Shown piece after piece: positions 1-6,216 of a stretch of DNA of 10,417 nucleotides. The DNA is from Solirubrobacteraceae bacterium. GTDB taxonomy: Bacteria; Actinomycetota; Thermoleophilia; Solirubrobacterales; Solirubrobacteraceae. The stretch spans positions 1-10,417 of the forward strand of contig JAEMSV010000122.1 of the NCBI GenBank assembly GCA_016462625.1, read 5' to 3'. How positions within the stretch are numbered: the stretch's first letter is position 1; each line of letters opens with the position of its first letter. The notes below the pieces were generated by a model. The model searched no databases, had not been told where the DNA came from, and was given only the letters and a program-made list of their open reading frames with translations. The position numbers were made by a program, and so were the translations under genes.

Positions 1-194
1 TACCCCGAAAACATTTCCAAGACCTTGTTTCGCGGCTCGGGCTGCGCGGGGTCAGGCGCGGGGGAGGGACCCGGCTGCGCCGGGTCGGCGACCTCCGCCG
101 CGGCCGGGGTTTCGGCGGCGGCCAGGCGTGCAGGCAGCAGCGTGGGTGGCGCTGCCAGGGTCAGCAGCACCGGGACGACGGCGCGGTACCTCAA
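1..194 (-). CDS. Partial secreted Pro/Ala-rich protein (N-terminus only)
   Basis: The gene runs off the left edge, leaving 64 codons. I do not recognise the family. Reading from a TTG at 194, it starts with Arg-Tyr-Arg, then a hydrophobic stretch rich in Val, Leu and Ala to about residue 28, which looks like a signal peptide ending in Ala-Ala-Ala. A Pro/Ala/Asp-rich linker of about 25 residues follows, then the start of a more ordinary sequence (NKVLEMFSG). The TTG overlaps the TGA of the zinc-ribbon gene upstream (TTGA), the same coupling style as the rest of the operon, which is why I chose it. A GTG nine codons in is the alternative start. It is probably exported and is the last visible gene of the pst operon. 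No catalytic motif is visible in the part present. Confidence 0.55.
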   Translation of the reverse strand, partial: MRYRAVVPVLLTLAAPPTLLPARLAAAETPAAAEVADPAQPGPSPAPDPAQPEPRNKVLEMFSG

Positions 195-559
195 CGGGGC
201 ACTCGGGTGGTCGGCATGAGCTCCGAGCCGCACTGCCAGCAGAACGCGGCGGTCGCGCTGTGCAGCGCGCCGCACGCGGGGCAGTCGCCCGTGGCGCCAC
301 CGTCGCGCAGGGCGAGGATCCGCTCGACCTCGCCGAGCTCACCGTCGACGCGCTGCAGCTCGGCGGCGCGCCGGACGAGCACGTCGAGGCGGAAGTGGTC
401 GCGCGCGGCCATCTCGTACGTCAGCCCGCCGAGGTCGGACTGGCGCTCGGCGAGCTCGCGCGCGAGCCGGTCGCGGCGCGCCCGGAGATCGTCGGTGCCG
501 CTGTCGGGGGTGGGAACGGGCGCGGGCGCGCTCTGCGCCCGGTTGAAGCGATTGCTCAT
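191..559 (-). CDS. Small coiled-coil / zinc-ribbon protein
   Basis: A 122-residue protein of unknown function. Residues 21-84 are rich in Arg, Glu, Leu and Ala with heptad-like spacing and probably form a helical hairpin or coiled coil. Residues 93-110 hold a CxxC, ten residues, CxxC pattern (Cys93, 96, 107, 110), a typical zinc ribbon. There is no signal peptide and no membrane segment, so it is probably cytoplasmic. The ATG at 559 overlaps the TGA of the SPOR-like gene upstream (ATGA), pointing to translational coupling. That neighbour also carries a zinc ribbon, facing the cytoplasm if its single membrane helix is oriented as expected, so the two may act together. The zinc ribbon is clear; any role in phosphate metabolism is inferred only from operon position. 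Confidence 0.8.
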   Translation of the reverse strand: MSNRFNRAQSAPAPVPTPDSGTDDLRARRDRLARELAERQSDLGGLTYEMAARDHFRLDVLVRRAAELQRVDGELGEVERILALRDGGATGDCPACGALHSATAAFCWQCGSELMPTTRVPR

Positions 560-1452
560 CCGATGGTCTCGCCTTCGTCGCCGCCGCCGGCCGGCTTGTC
601 GTCCACCGGCGGGGCCTCACCGGGGGTCACGGTGGTGTCCTTGAGCTTCTTGGACTGCTTGACGTAGTCGTCTCCCGAGCTGTTCTCGAGCTTGTTCAGC
701 TCCTCGGGGCTGGCCTCGTCCGGCTTGTCCGTCGAGCCGGCCGCGGCGTCTCCCGCGCTGTCCGCGCTGGTCGAGACCTCGACCGCCTTCGCGTCGGGGA
801 AGTCGGTCTTCAGCTCCTTGGCCGCGGCCTGCGCGGCCTTCTTGGACGGGAACGTGCCGGAGTAGACGAGGTACTCGCCGCCGTCGAGCGAGGCGTACTC
901 GTCGGCGTCCAGAGCGCCGACGTCGGGCGCGCCCTTGGCGGTTGCGGCGGCTTTCGCCGCGGCAACGGCCGCGGGATCCGTCCCGTCCTTCGGCAGGGCC
1001 TGCAGCTGCACCGTCCAGCCGTCGTCGCCGCTCCAGTCCGAGACGAACGCGACAGGCGCGGCCACGGGCGTCGCGGCGGGCGCGGCGGCGGGCGCGGAGA
1101 CCGTCACGATGGGAGCCTTTGCGGCCGGGACGTTGATCTGCGGGTCCGACAGGGCGGAGCTGATCAGCGCGCCGAGCAGCAGCAGGAGCAGTGCAGCGCC
1201 GCCGCCGGCGGCGATCGTGACCGGGGTCAGGCGCAGGCCGCCGTCGGCCGGCGGCGGCGCCGCGACGGGCGACGTATCCGCGCCGACAACGGGCTCGGTG
1301 AGCTCGGCGATCGCCACCCGCGGCGCTCCGCGCCGCTCGCCGCACTCCAGGCAGTAGCGCTGGTCGTCGGCCATCGGGCTGCCGCACGAGGGGCAGGCCT
1401 CGCCGGCGCCGGACGGCCGGGGCGGGGAAACGGGAACCTGGAAGGTCGACAT
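556..1452 (-). CDS. Zinc-ribbon, single-TM, SPOR-like envelope protein
   Basis: A 298-residue protein with three clear parts. Residues 20-37 form a zinc ribbon (Cys20, 23, 34, 37; CPSC then CLEC). Residues about 78-101 are a strongly hydrophobic Ala/Leu membrane helix. After an Ala/Pro-rich linker, residues about 145-228 resemble a SPOR-type fold: 'WTVQLQALP', an Ala/Lys helix, 'EYLVYSGTFPSKKAAQAAAKEL' in two parts, and a final beta strand. The C-terminus (about 230-298) is acidic, low complexity and probably disordered. SPOR domains are known to bind denuded peptidoglycan, so the outer part may touch the cell wall, but the match is by pattern only. The ATG at 1452 has GGAG nine bases upstream, overlapping the stop of the lipoprotein gene. 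Its 3' end overlaps the next gene by four bases. Confidence 0.82.
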   Translation of the reverse strand: MSTFQVPVSPPRPSGAGEACPSCGSPMADDQRYCLECGERRGAPRVAIAELTEPVVGADTSPVAAPPPADGGLRLTPVTIAAGGGAALLLLLLGALISSALSDPQINVPAAKAPIVTVSAPAAAPAATPVAAPVAFVSDWSGDDGWTVQLQALPKDGTDPAAVAAAKAAATAKGAPDVGALDADEYASLDGGEYLVYSGTFPSKKAAQAAAKELKTDFPDAKAVEVSTSADSAGDAAAGSTDKPDEASPEELNKLENSSGDDYVKQSKKLKDTTVTPGEAPPVDDKPAGGGDEGETIG

Positions 1453-1461
1453 GCGTCTGCG

Positions 1462-1465
1462 CTCC
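1462..1465 (-). promoter_or_regulatory. Ribosome binding site of the SPOR-like gene
   Basis: GGAG lies nine bases before the ATG at 1452 and overlaps the TAG stop of the lipoprotein gene (TAGGAG). This fixes the start of the SPOR-like gene and shows it can be translated by ribosomes that have just finished the lipoprotein. Confidence 0.7.
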
Positions 1466-2187
1466 TAGCCGAGGGTCGTCGCGGGGACCGCGAGATCGAG
1501 CTTTGCGCCCGTGGGGTCGCCGATGAAGTAGGTGGTGAACCGCGCGCGCTTGCCGGGTTTCACCCGCGCGACGAGACCGCGACCGGCGGCCACGACCTTC
1601 CCGCTGCGGGTCGCGACGGCGTAGATGACGAGGTTGCGCTGCTCGACGCCCGACTTGTTCATGACGAAGCCGGTGACGTTGATCCCCGCGCTGTCCTCGC
1701 GCTGCTTGATCTGCTGGAGGGTGATGCGCGGCTCGTCGGCCGCGAGCTTCTTCGCCTCGACGCCCGCGACGGCCGTGACGTTCCCGGGGGTGGCGGGCGC
1801 GACGACCTGGTCGTTGACCCAGGTCACCTCTTCCTTCGGGCGCAGGAACGCGATCCCGACGAGCGAGTCGTCGAGCCCGGGCGCGTCGTTGGCGAACAGC
1901 TTCTTGCCGGCCTTGTCGCGCACGTTGATGGCGATCGGCACCTTGACCATCCGCTTGCCTGACATGTTCTTCAGGCGAACCGCGACGGCGGTGCCGTTCG
2001 GGTCCTGCACGGCCGTCGTGCTGATGATGCGCACGCTGGGGTTCGGCCTGGAGACGTGCAGCCCCTCGCGCTTGAACGCCTGCGAGCCCTCCTGCGAGAG
2101 CGCCGCGGCCTTGTCCTGGGTGGACTGGCAGCCGGTGGCGCCGAGCGCGAGGAGGGGGGCGATGCCGATGGCCACGATCCGTCTCAC
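1465..2187 (-). CDS. Lipoprotein with two tandem FxLYD-like beta domains
   Basis: A 240-residue predicted lipoprotein. I take the GTG at 2187 as the start because it overlaps the pstB stop (GTGA) and is followed at once by a short signal sequence (Arg-Arg, hydrophobic core, then ATGC with Cys20 as the lipidated residue). The open frame continues upstream to 2472, but that part is arginine-rich antisense of pstB. The mature part seems to be an internal duplication. In each copy, a strand with an 'xNxSG' turn (KNMSGK at 73-78, MNKSGV at 176-181) is followed by 'D/RxxGKxxxA' and then 'xxPxxx' before a last strand (116-128 and 211-222). This layout recalls FxLYD-like domains of secreted bacterial proteins, a fold-level guess. 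It probably sits on the outer face of the membrane next to PstS. Its function is unknown. Confidence 0.82.
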   Translation of the reverse strand: MRRIVAIGIAPLLALGATGCQSTQDKAAALSQEGSQAFKREGLHVSRPNPSVRIISTTAVQDPNGTAVAVRLKNMSGKRMVKVPIAINVRDKAGKKLFANDAPGLDDSLVGIAFLRPKEEVTWVNDQVVAPATPGNVTAVAGVEAKKLAADEPRITLQQIKQREDSAGINVTGFVMNKSGVEQRNLVIYAVATRSGKVVAAGRGLVARVKPGKRARFTTYFIGDPTGAKLDLAVPATTLG

Positions 2188-3098
2188 CCGAACGCGCCCA
2201 TGACGTACTCGCGCGTGCGGTGCTGCCGCGGGGCATGGAAGAGCTCCTCCGTCGGCGCGTACTCGACGAGGTCGCCGAGGTACATGAAGGCGACGTGGTC
2301 GGCGACGCGGTAGGCCTGCTGGAGGTTGTGCGTGACGATGACCACGGCGACCTCCTCGCGGAGCTTCACGATCAGCTGCTCGATGATCTCCGTCGACTTC
2401 GGGTCGAGCGCGGAGCACGGCTCGTCGAGCAGCAGCACCTCGGGGCGGGCGGCCAGCGCGCGGGCGATGCACAGGCGCTGCTGCTGGCCGCCGGACAGGC
2501 GCAGCGCCGGGTGGTCGAGGTTGTCCTTGACCTCGGTCCAGAGGCCCGCGCGCTGCAGCGCCTCCTCGACGTGCGGGACCAGCTCGCGCTTGCCGGGCTT
2601 CTTCTTGCCTTGCTCGCGCAGCGCGTACGCGACGTTGTCGAACACGCTCATCGGGAACGGGTTGGGCTGCTGGAAGACCATCGAGATCCGGCGCCGCAGC
2701 AGCGTGACCTCGAAGCGGTCGATGTCCTCGCCGTCGAGCAGGATCTGCCCTGTGCGCGTCGCCGTGGCCGTGAGCTCGGTGAGCCGGTTCAGCGACCGCA
2801 GCAGCGTCGTCTTGCCGCAGCCCGACGGGCCGATCAGCGCGAGTGCCTCGCCCTGGCGGATCGGCAGGTGGACCTCCTTGACGGCGGGCTTGCCGGCGTA
2901 GGCGATCGTCACGCCGTCCACGCGCATCCGCTCGACGGCGGGCGTGCCGCTGGGGAGCGGGCGGCGCCCGTTGAGGACCGTCGCGGGCGCGCCGAGCGTC
3001 CCGTTCGACCGGCCGCCACCGGCGGGCGGGTGCGCGACCGTGGGCGGCTCGTCGACGACGATGCGCCGCAGCGGCGGCGGCGGGCTCAGCGATTCCAC
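2184..3098 (-). CDS. pstB: Phosphate ABC transporter ATP-binding protein PstB
   Basis: ATPase of the PstSCAB high-affinity phosphate importer, working as a dimer on the cytoplasmic face of PstC/PstA. All ABC hallmarks are present: Walker A GPSGCGKT (90-97), Q-loop within VFQQPNPFPMS (141-151), signature LSGGQ (201-205), Walker B LLLDEP (222-227) with Glu226, D-loop ALD, and H-loop His257. 'NPFPMSVFDNVAYALR' is characteristic of PstB. At 304 residues it is longer than the usual 250-260 because of a Pro/Gly-rich N-terminus of about 57 residues. The GTG at 3098 is supported by a purine-rich ribosome site nine bases upstream and by a 13-base overlap with pstA. An ATG at 2927 would give the ordinary length and cannot be excluded. 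The last four bases overlap the lipoprotein start. Confidence 0.96.
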   Translation of the reverse strand: MESLSPPPPLRRIVVDEPPTVAHPPAGGGRSNGTLGAPATVLNGRRPLPSGTPAVERMRVDGVTIAYAGKPAVKEVHLPIRQGEALALIGPSGCGKTTLLRSLNRLTELTATATRTGQILLDGEDIDRFEVTLLRRRISMVFQQPNPFPMSVFDNVAYALREQGKKKPGKRELVPHVEEALQRAGLWTEVKDNLDHPALRLSGGQQQRLCIARALAARPEVLLLDEPCSALDPKSTEIIEQLIVKLREEVAVVIVTHNLQQAYRVADHVAFMYLGDLVEYAPTEELFHAPRQHRTREYVMGAFG

Positions 3099-4051
3099 AG
3101 GCTGTTGCCTTTCCCTCTCGCGCCGATCCTGGCGACGAGCACGTTCAGCCCCAGGACGACGAGCAGCAGCACGAACGCCGCGGCGTACGCCTTCTCGTAC
3201 GCGCCGCCTTCGCCGGCCGGGGAGTTCTCATAGACGTAGCTCGTGAGCGTCGAGCCGGTGCCGCGCAGGATGTTCGCGAGCGGCGTGTCCCCCTCGGGCT
3301 CGATGAGGAGCGTGTTGCCGAGCAGGATGATCACGATCGCGGTGTCGCCCGCGACGCGGCCCATGCCCAGCGCGGTGCCGGTCGCGATCGAGGGCCGCAC
3401 CGCCGGAAGGAGCACGCGGCGGATCGTCGCGCCCTTGGTCTTGCCCAGCGCGTAGGACGCCTCGCGCACGTGGCCGGGGATCGCGTTGAGGCCCTCGCGG
3501 GTTGCGCCGACCACGAGGGGCAGCGCGATCAGGGCCATCATGCAGCTGGCGTTGAAGACGGACCGGCCGAACACGCCGCCGCCCTCGGCCGTGAAGGAGA
3601 GGAAGCCGAGGAACGACTGCTGGAAGATGATCAGGCCGAAGATCGCGAGGACGATCGACGGCGTGCCCGCGATGACCTCGATGCTCGACTCGACGACGCG
3701 CGCCAGCGCCTTCGGCCGTCCGTACTCGACGAGCCAGACCGTCACGGCGACGCCGAGTGGGACGGCGATCACCGTCGCGAGCACGGTGATCAGCATCGTG
3801 CCGAAGATGGGGTCGAGGATGCCGCCGCTCTGCGACTGGTCGACGTCGCCGGTCGGGCGCGAGACCAGGAGCTCCGGGCGCAGGTACTGCACGCCCTTGA
3901 ACGCCATGTAGGCCAGGATCGACGCGGCGACGACGCAGAGCCCGATCCCGCACGCCCAGCACAGGCCGAGCATGATCCGGTCGCTCAGGCGCCAGGTGGC
4001 CGTCGACTCGTTCGGGCCGGTCCGGGGGACCGGTGGGGTCGTCGCGGCCAT
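3086..4051 (-). CDS. pstA: Phosphate ABC transporter permease PstA
   Basis: One of the two membrane permeases of the Pst importer, 321 residues. After a short Pro/Thr-rich cytoplasmic tail come about six hydrophobic segments (near 29-51, 83-108, 124-146, 165-183, 222-247 and 288-308). The cytoplasmic EAA loop that contacts PstB reads 'REASYALGKTKGATIRRVLLP' split around residues 196-216. The ATG at 4051 shares its A with the last base of the pstC stop (TGATG), so translation is coupled. The open frame continues to 4381, but that extra part is arginine-rich antisense-like sequence inside pstC and is not used. The stop lies inside the start of pstB. Confidence 0.95.
   Translation of the reverse strand: MAATTPPVPRTGPNESTATWRLSDRIMLGLCWACGIGLCVVAASILAYMAFKGVQYLRPELLVSRPTGDVDQSQSGGILDPIFGTMLITVLATVIAVPLGVAVTVWLVEYGRPKALARVVESSIEVIAGTPSIVLAIFGLIIFQQSFLGFLSFTAEGGGVFGRSVFNASCMMALIALPLVVGATREGLNAIPGHVREASYALGKTKGATIRRVLLPAVRPSIATGTALGMGRVAGDTAIVIILLGNTLLIEPEGDTPLANILRGTGSTLTSYVYENSPAGEGGAYEKAYAAAFVLLLVVLGLNVLVARIGARGKGNSLWNR
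3108..3117 (-). promoter_or_regulatory. Ribosome binding site of pstB (decides the GTG start)
   Basis: The purine run GAGGGAAAGG ends nine bases before the GTG at 3098. It supports the long N-terminus of PstB over the internal ATG at 2927. Confidence 0.55.
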
Positions 4052-5067
4052 CAGGTGCGGATGCCGTACTTCTTGAGGGGCTGCTTGGCCACGTACGCGC
4101 CGATGGACAGGGCCATGGCGGAGACGAGCAGGACCCCTGCGATCGCGTAGAGCGTCGATGCGAGCGCCGGGTTGGCGAGCCCTTCGCGGTAGTAGACGAT
4201 CTCCGCGGCGAGGGTGCGGGTCGGCTCGAAGAAGAAGGTGGTGCCGTCGGCGGGGTTCGGCGCGAAGGCCGAGCCGCCGGCGACCATCGCGAGCATGATC
4301 GCCTCGCCGAGCGCGCGGGCAGTCGCGAGGACGGTGCCGGCGATGATCGCGGGCCGCGCGGCGCGGACCGAGATCGTCCACATCACGCGCCAGCGGTTGA
4401 CGCCGAGCGCGGCGGCTCCCTCAGTCCACGCGCGTGGAACCTGGCGCAGGGCCTGTGCGGTGATCGCGGTCATGATCGGCACGATCATCAGCGCGAGGAT
4501 GAGCGTGGCCAGCAACCAGTTCTCGCCGGTCAGCGAGATGACCCCCGAGACCGACTCCTTGCGCTCCTGGCTGATGAAGTTCGCGACGAACGGCGCGAGC
4601 ACGAGGATCCCGATGAGGCCGTAGATCACCGAGGGGACCGCCGCCAGGAGCGAGACCGTCGGCGTCAGCAGGTTGCGCAGCCGCTCGGGCGCGAACTCGA
4701 CCATGAAGACGGCCGCCAGCGTCGAGAAGACCACGCCGAACATCACCGCGCCGCCCGTCGTCAGCACCGTGCCCCACAGCAGGTCGAAGGCACCGAACTT
4801 CCGCACCGGCTCCTCGGTCCCCGGCTGGAGGATCTGGTCGAGCTGCTGGTTGACGTTGCCGGTGTCGCCGAACCACGCGAGGCCGTTGGCCGAGAAGGAC
4901 GGCCACGCCTTCGCGAACACGAAGGCCACCATCCCGATGATCAGGGCGACGACGAAGCAGGCCGCCGCTCCGAGCACGAGCTCGGTGCGGCGGTCGCTCC
5001 ACGGCTCACGCAGGCTGGCGATCCACGCCGGCCCGCGCGCAGGCGGTGCGGGAACCTGGACGGCCAT
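4051..5067 (-). CDS. pstC: Phosphate ABC transporter permease PstC
   Basis: Second membrane permease of the Pst importer, 338 residues, close to the family's usual length. Hydrophobic segments lie near 31-52, 97-124, 138-164, 184-204, 239-262 and 303-325. The EAA loop is at about 215-239 (TEGAAALGVNRWRVMW) and docks on PstB. 'VPSVIYGLIG' (144-153) and 'ARALGEAIML' (250-259) are typical PstC signatures. The ATG at 5067 directly abuts the TAG stop of pstS (TAGATG), so there is no intergenic space. No strong ribosome site precedes it, consistent with coupling to pstS translation. Confidence 0.95.
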   Translation of the reverse strand: MAVQVPAPPARGPAWIASLREPWSDRRTELVLGAAACFVVALIIGMVAFVFAKAWPSFSANGLAWFGDTGNVNQQLDQILQPGTEEPVRKFGAFDLLWGTVLTTGGAVMFGVVFSTLAAVFMVEFAPERLRNLLTPTVSLLAAVPSVIYGLIGILVLAPFVANFISQERKESVSGVISLTGENWLLATLILALMIVPIMTAITAQALRQVPRAWTEGAAALGVNRWRVMWTISVRAARPAIIAGTVLATARALGEAIMLAMVAGGSAFAPNPADGTTFFFEPTRTLAAEIVYYREGLANPALASTLYAIAGVLLVSAMALSIGAYVAKQPLKKYGIRT

Positions 5068-5925
5068 CTAGTTCAGGGCGACCCAGTTGCTCGAGATGAT
5101 CTTGTTCGCAGCCGAGCTGGTGCGGGTCCACTTGATGAACTTCGCGGTCGCGCCCTTGGCCGTGCCGCGCGTGACCATCCAGAAGGAGCGGACGCCGGGG
5201 TAGGTGCCGGCCTTCGCGTTGCGCAGGTTGCAGGCGACGCCCTTGTACGAGACGGCGTTGGTGCCCTCGGTGAACTTGAAGTCGACGTAGCCGATCGCGT
5301 TCTTGTTCGAGCGCACCGCGGTCTGGACGAGACCGTTCGACGCCTTCTGGCTGGCGCTCGTCGCCGGCCGCGGCCCGCTCGGACCGCCCATGAAGATGTT
5401 CTGGAACGCGTCCTGCGTACCGGAGGCCTGCGTGCGGACGTTCAGGTCGATCGTGCCGCTGACGCTGGCGCCCGGGACGTCCGACCAATTGCGCACCTTG
5501 CCGGAGAAGATCTGCTGGACCTGCTCCTGGCTCAGGTTGCCGAGCGGGTTGTCCGGATGCGTGACGATGCAGACGCCGTCGCGGGCGATGCGGTTGAACG
5601 CGAGGCCGTCCGGATCGGAGGACTGCGGATCGCGCGACGAGTTGCCGATCGTGACGCGGCCGCGCGACACGTCGTTGATGCCGACGTCGGAGCCGCCCTC
5701 GAGCAGCTTGAAGCGGACACTGCCGGGGAACGCCTTGAGGTAGCCCTTCGCCAGCTGACGGGCCAGCGGTGCCACGGACGTGGAGCCGCTCATCGTGATG
5801 GTGGATTTCGCGGCGGCGCTTGCGGTGGGTGCGTCAGCTGCGTGCGCGGACACGCCGGACCACGTGCCGACAGCCACGACCGCGGTCGTGGCGAGCGCAG
5901 CGCCGGTGAGGCGGGGGCGATGCAT
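5068..5925 (-). CDS. pstS: Phosphate-binding protein PstS
   Basis: Extracytoplasmic receptor that captures phosphate and delivers it to PstC/PstA, 285 residues. Residues 1-29 form a signal peptide with probable cleavage after Ala-His-Ala. No cysteine follows it, so it does not look like a lipoprotein. The binding-fold motifs are present: SGSTSVAPLA (46-55), GGSDVGI (77-83), SSRD (96-99), and Arg164, Ser168 and Thr170 with the same spacing as Arg135, Ser139 and Thr141 of E. coli PstS. Two cysteines (119 and 232) could pair. The ATG at 5925 is fixed by AAGGAG nine bases upstream. It is the first gene of the operon, downstream of two PHO-like repeat arrays, so induction by phosphate starvation is likely. 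Confidence 0.96.
   Translation of the reverse strand: MHRPRLTGAALATTAVVAVGTWSGVSAHAADAPTASAAAKSTITMSGSTSVAPLARQLAKGYLKAFPGSVRFKLLEGGSDVGINDVSRGRVTIGNSSRDPQSSDPDGLAFNRIARDGVCIVTHPDNPLGNLSQEQVQQIFSGKVRNWSDVPGASVSGTIDLNVRTQASGTQDAFQNIFMGGPSGPRPATSASQKASNGLVQTAVRSNKNAIGYVDFKFTEGTNAVSYKGVACNLRNAKAGTYPGVRSFWMVTRGTAKGATAKFIKWTRTSSAANKIISSNWVALN
5873..5892. repeat. Perfect 20-bp palindrome in the pstS signal-peptide region
   Basis: Ten bases GCCACGACCG are followed directly by their reverse complement. The palindrome begins 33 bases after the first base of the pstS ATG and encodes Ala-Thr-Thr-Ala-Val-Val-Ala of the signal peptide. It could be an operator or an mRNA structure near the start of translation, or chance in GC-rich coding sequence. 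Confidence 0.5.
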
Positions 5926-5934
5926 CGACGGCGA

Positions 5935-5940
5935 CTCCTT
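5935..5940 (-). promoter_or_regulatory. Ribosome binding site of pstS
   Basis: AAGGAG lies nine bases before the ATG at 5925. It is the strongest ribosome binding site in the window. It rules out the longer reading frame that extends upstream to 5994. Confidence 0.8.
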
Positions 5941-6005
5941 CGGGGATGGGGAACATCGGCCACGGCGGGCCGGGGGAGCGCGCAGTCTCGTCACGGCGGG
6001 AAGGG

Positions 6006-6049
6006 CCGCGGTGAATGCCCTGTGTCCGATTGGAGAAAATCTGGTGAAC
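6006..6049 (-). promoter_or_regulatory. PHO-box-like array B: four 11-bp direct repeats upstream of pstS
   Basis: Read on the minus strand toward pstS, four consecutive 11-base units begin with the cores GTTCACC, TTTCTCC, GGACACA and ATTCACC. Against GTTCACC they match at 7, 5, 4 and 6 of 7 positions. PHO boxes bound by PhoB or PhoP are direct repeats of 11 bp, and the streptomycete core is GTTCACC. The array ends 80 bases before the pstS start codon, a plausible place for an activator site overlapping a promoter. I see no confident -10 element. Confidence 0.75.
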
Positions 6050-6076
6050 CTCCCGATATGCCCGGGGGCACCACCT

Positions 6077-6120
6077 CTCTGGTGAAGAATCTGTGACGGA
6101 GCCGTATCCGTCCCGTGAAC
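6077..6120 (-). promoter_or_regulatory. PHO-box-like array A: second four-unit array in the pstS-ftsH interval
   Basis: Read on the minus strand, four in-register 11-base units start with GTTCACG, GGATACG, CGTCACA and CTTCACC (6, 3, 4 and 6 of 7 matches to GTTCACC). The outer units are good and the inner ones weak, the same pattern as array B. Arrays A and B are both exactly 44 bp and are separated by 27 bp. Array A lies nearer ftsH and could influence that gene as well. Confidence 0.65.
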
Positions 6121-6202
6121 AGGCTTGTCGCGACGAAGCTCGGCTTGGAAGGGTGCCGACGGGCGCGTCCCGGATGGCCGCCACGGCCCGACCCCCGATC
6201 AC

Positions 6203-6207
6203 AGGAA
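6203..6207 (+). promoter_or_regulatory. Possible ribosome binding site of the ftsH-like gene
   Basis: AGGAA lies about ten bases before a TTG at 6217. It is the best candidate ribosome site at this end of the long open frame and supports the TTG start. Confidence 0.4.
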
Positions 6208-6216
6208 CCTTCCGAC

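Noticed and set aside
2188..2472. N-terminal extension of the lipoprotein frame upstream of 2187
   Set aside because: It lies inside pstB, is Arg/Pro-rich, and would bury the lipoprotein signal sequence that begins at the GTG.
6052..6060. CATATC-like -10 element between the two PHO-like arrays
   Set aside because: A single AT-richer hexamer with about 20 bases to the nearest TTCACC is too weak to call a promoter.
4033..6096. 687-codon open frame on the plus strand across pstC and pstS
   Set aside because: It is an Arg/Asp/Gly-rich antisense shadow caused by the high GC content; the minus-strand genes have clear family motifs and a ribosome binding site.
6115..6216. Upstream GTG start for ftsH adding 34 residues
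   Set aside because: It falls inside PHO-like array A and encodes an Arg/Pro-rich stretch unlike FtsH N-termini; the TTG at 6217 with AGGAA upstream is preferred, though not proven.
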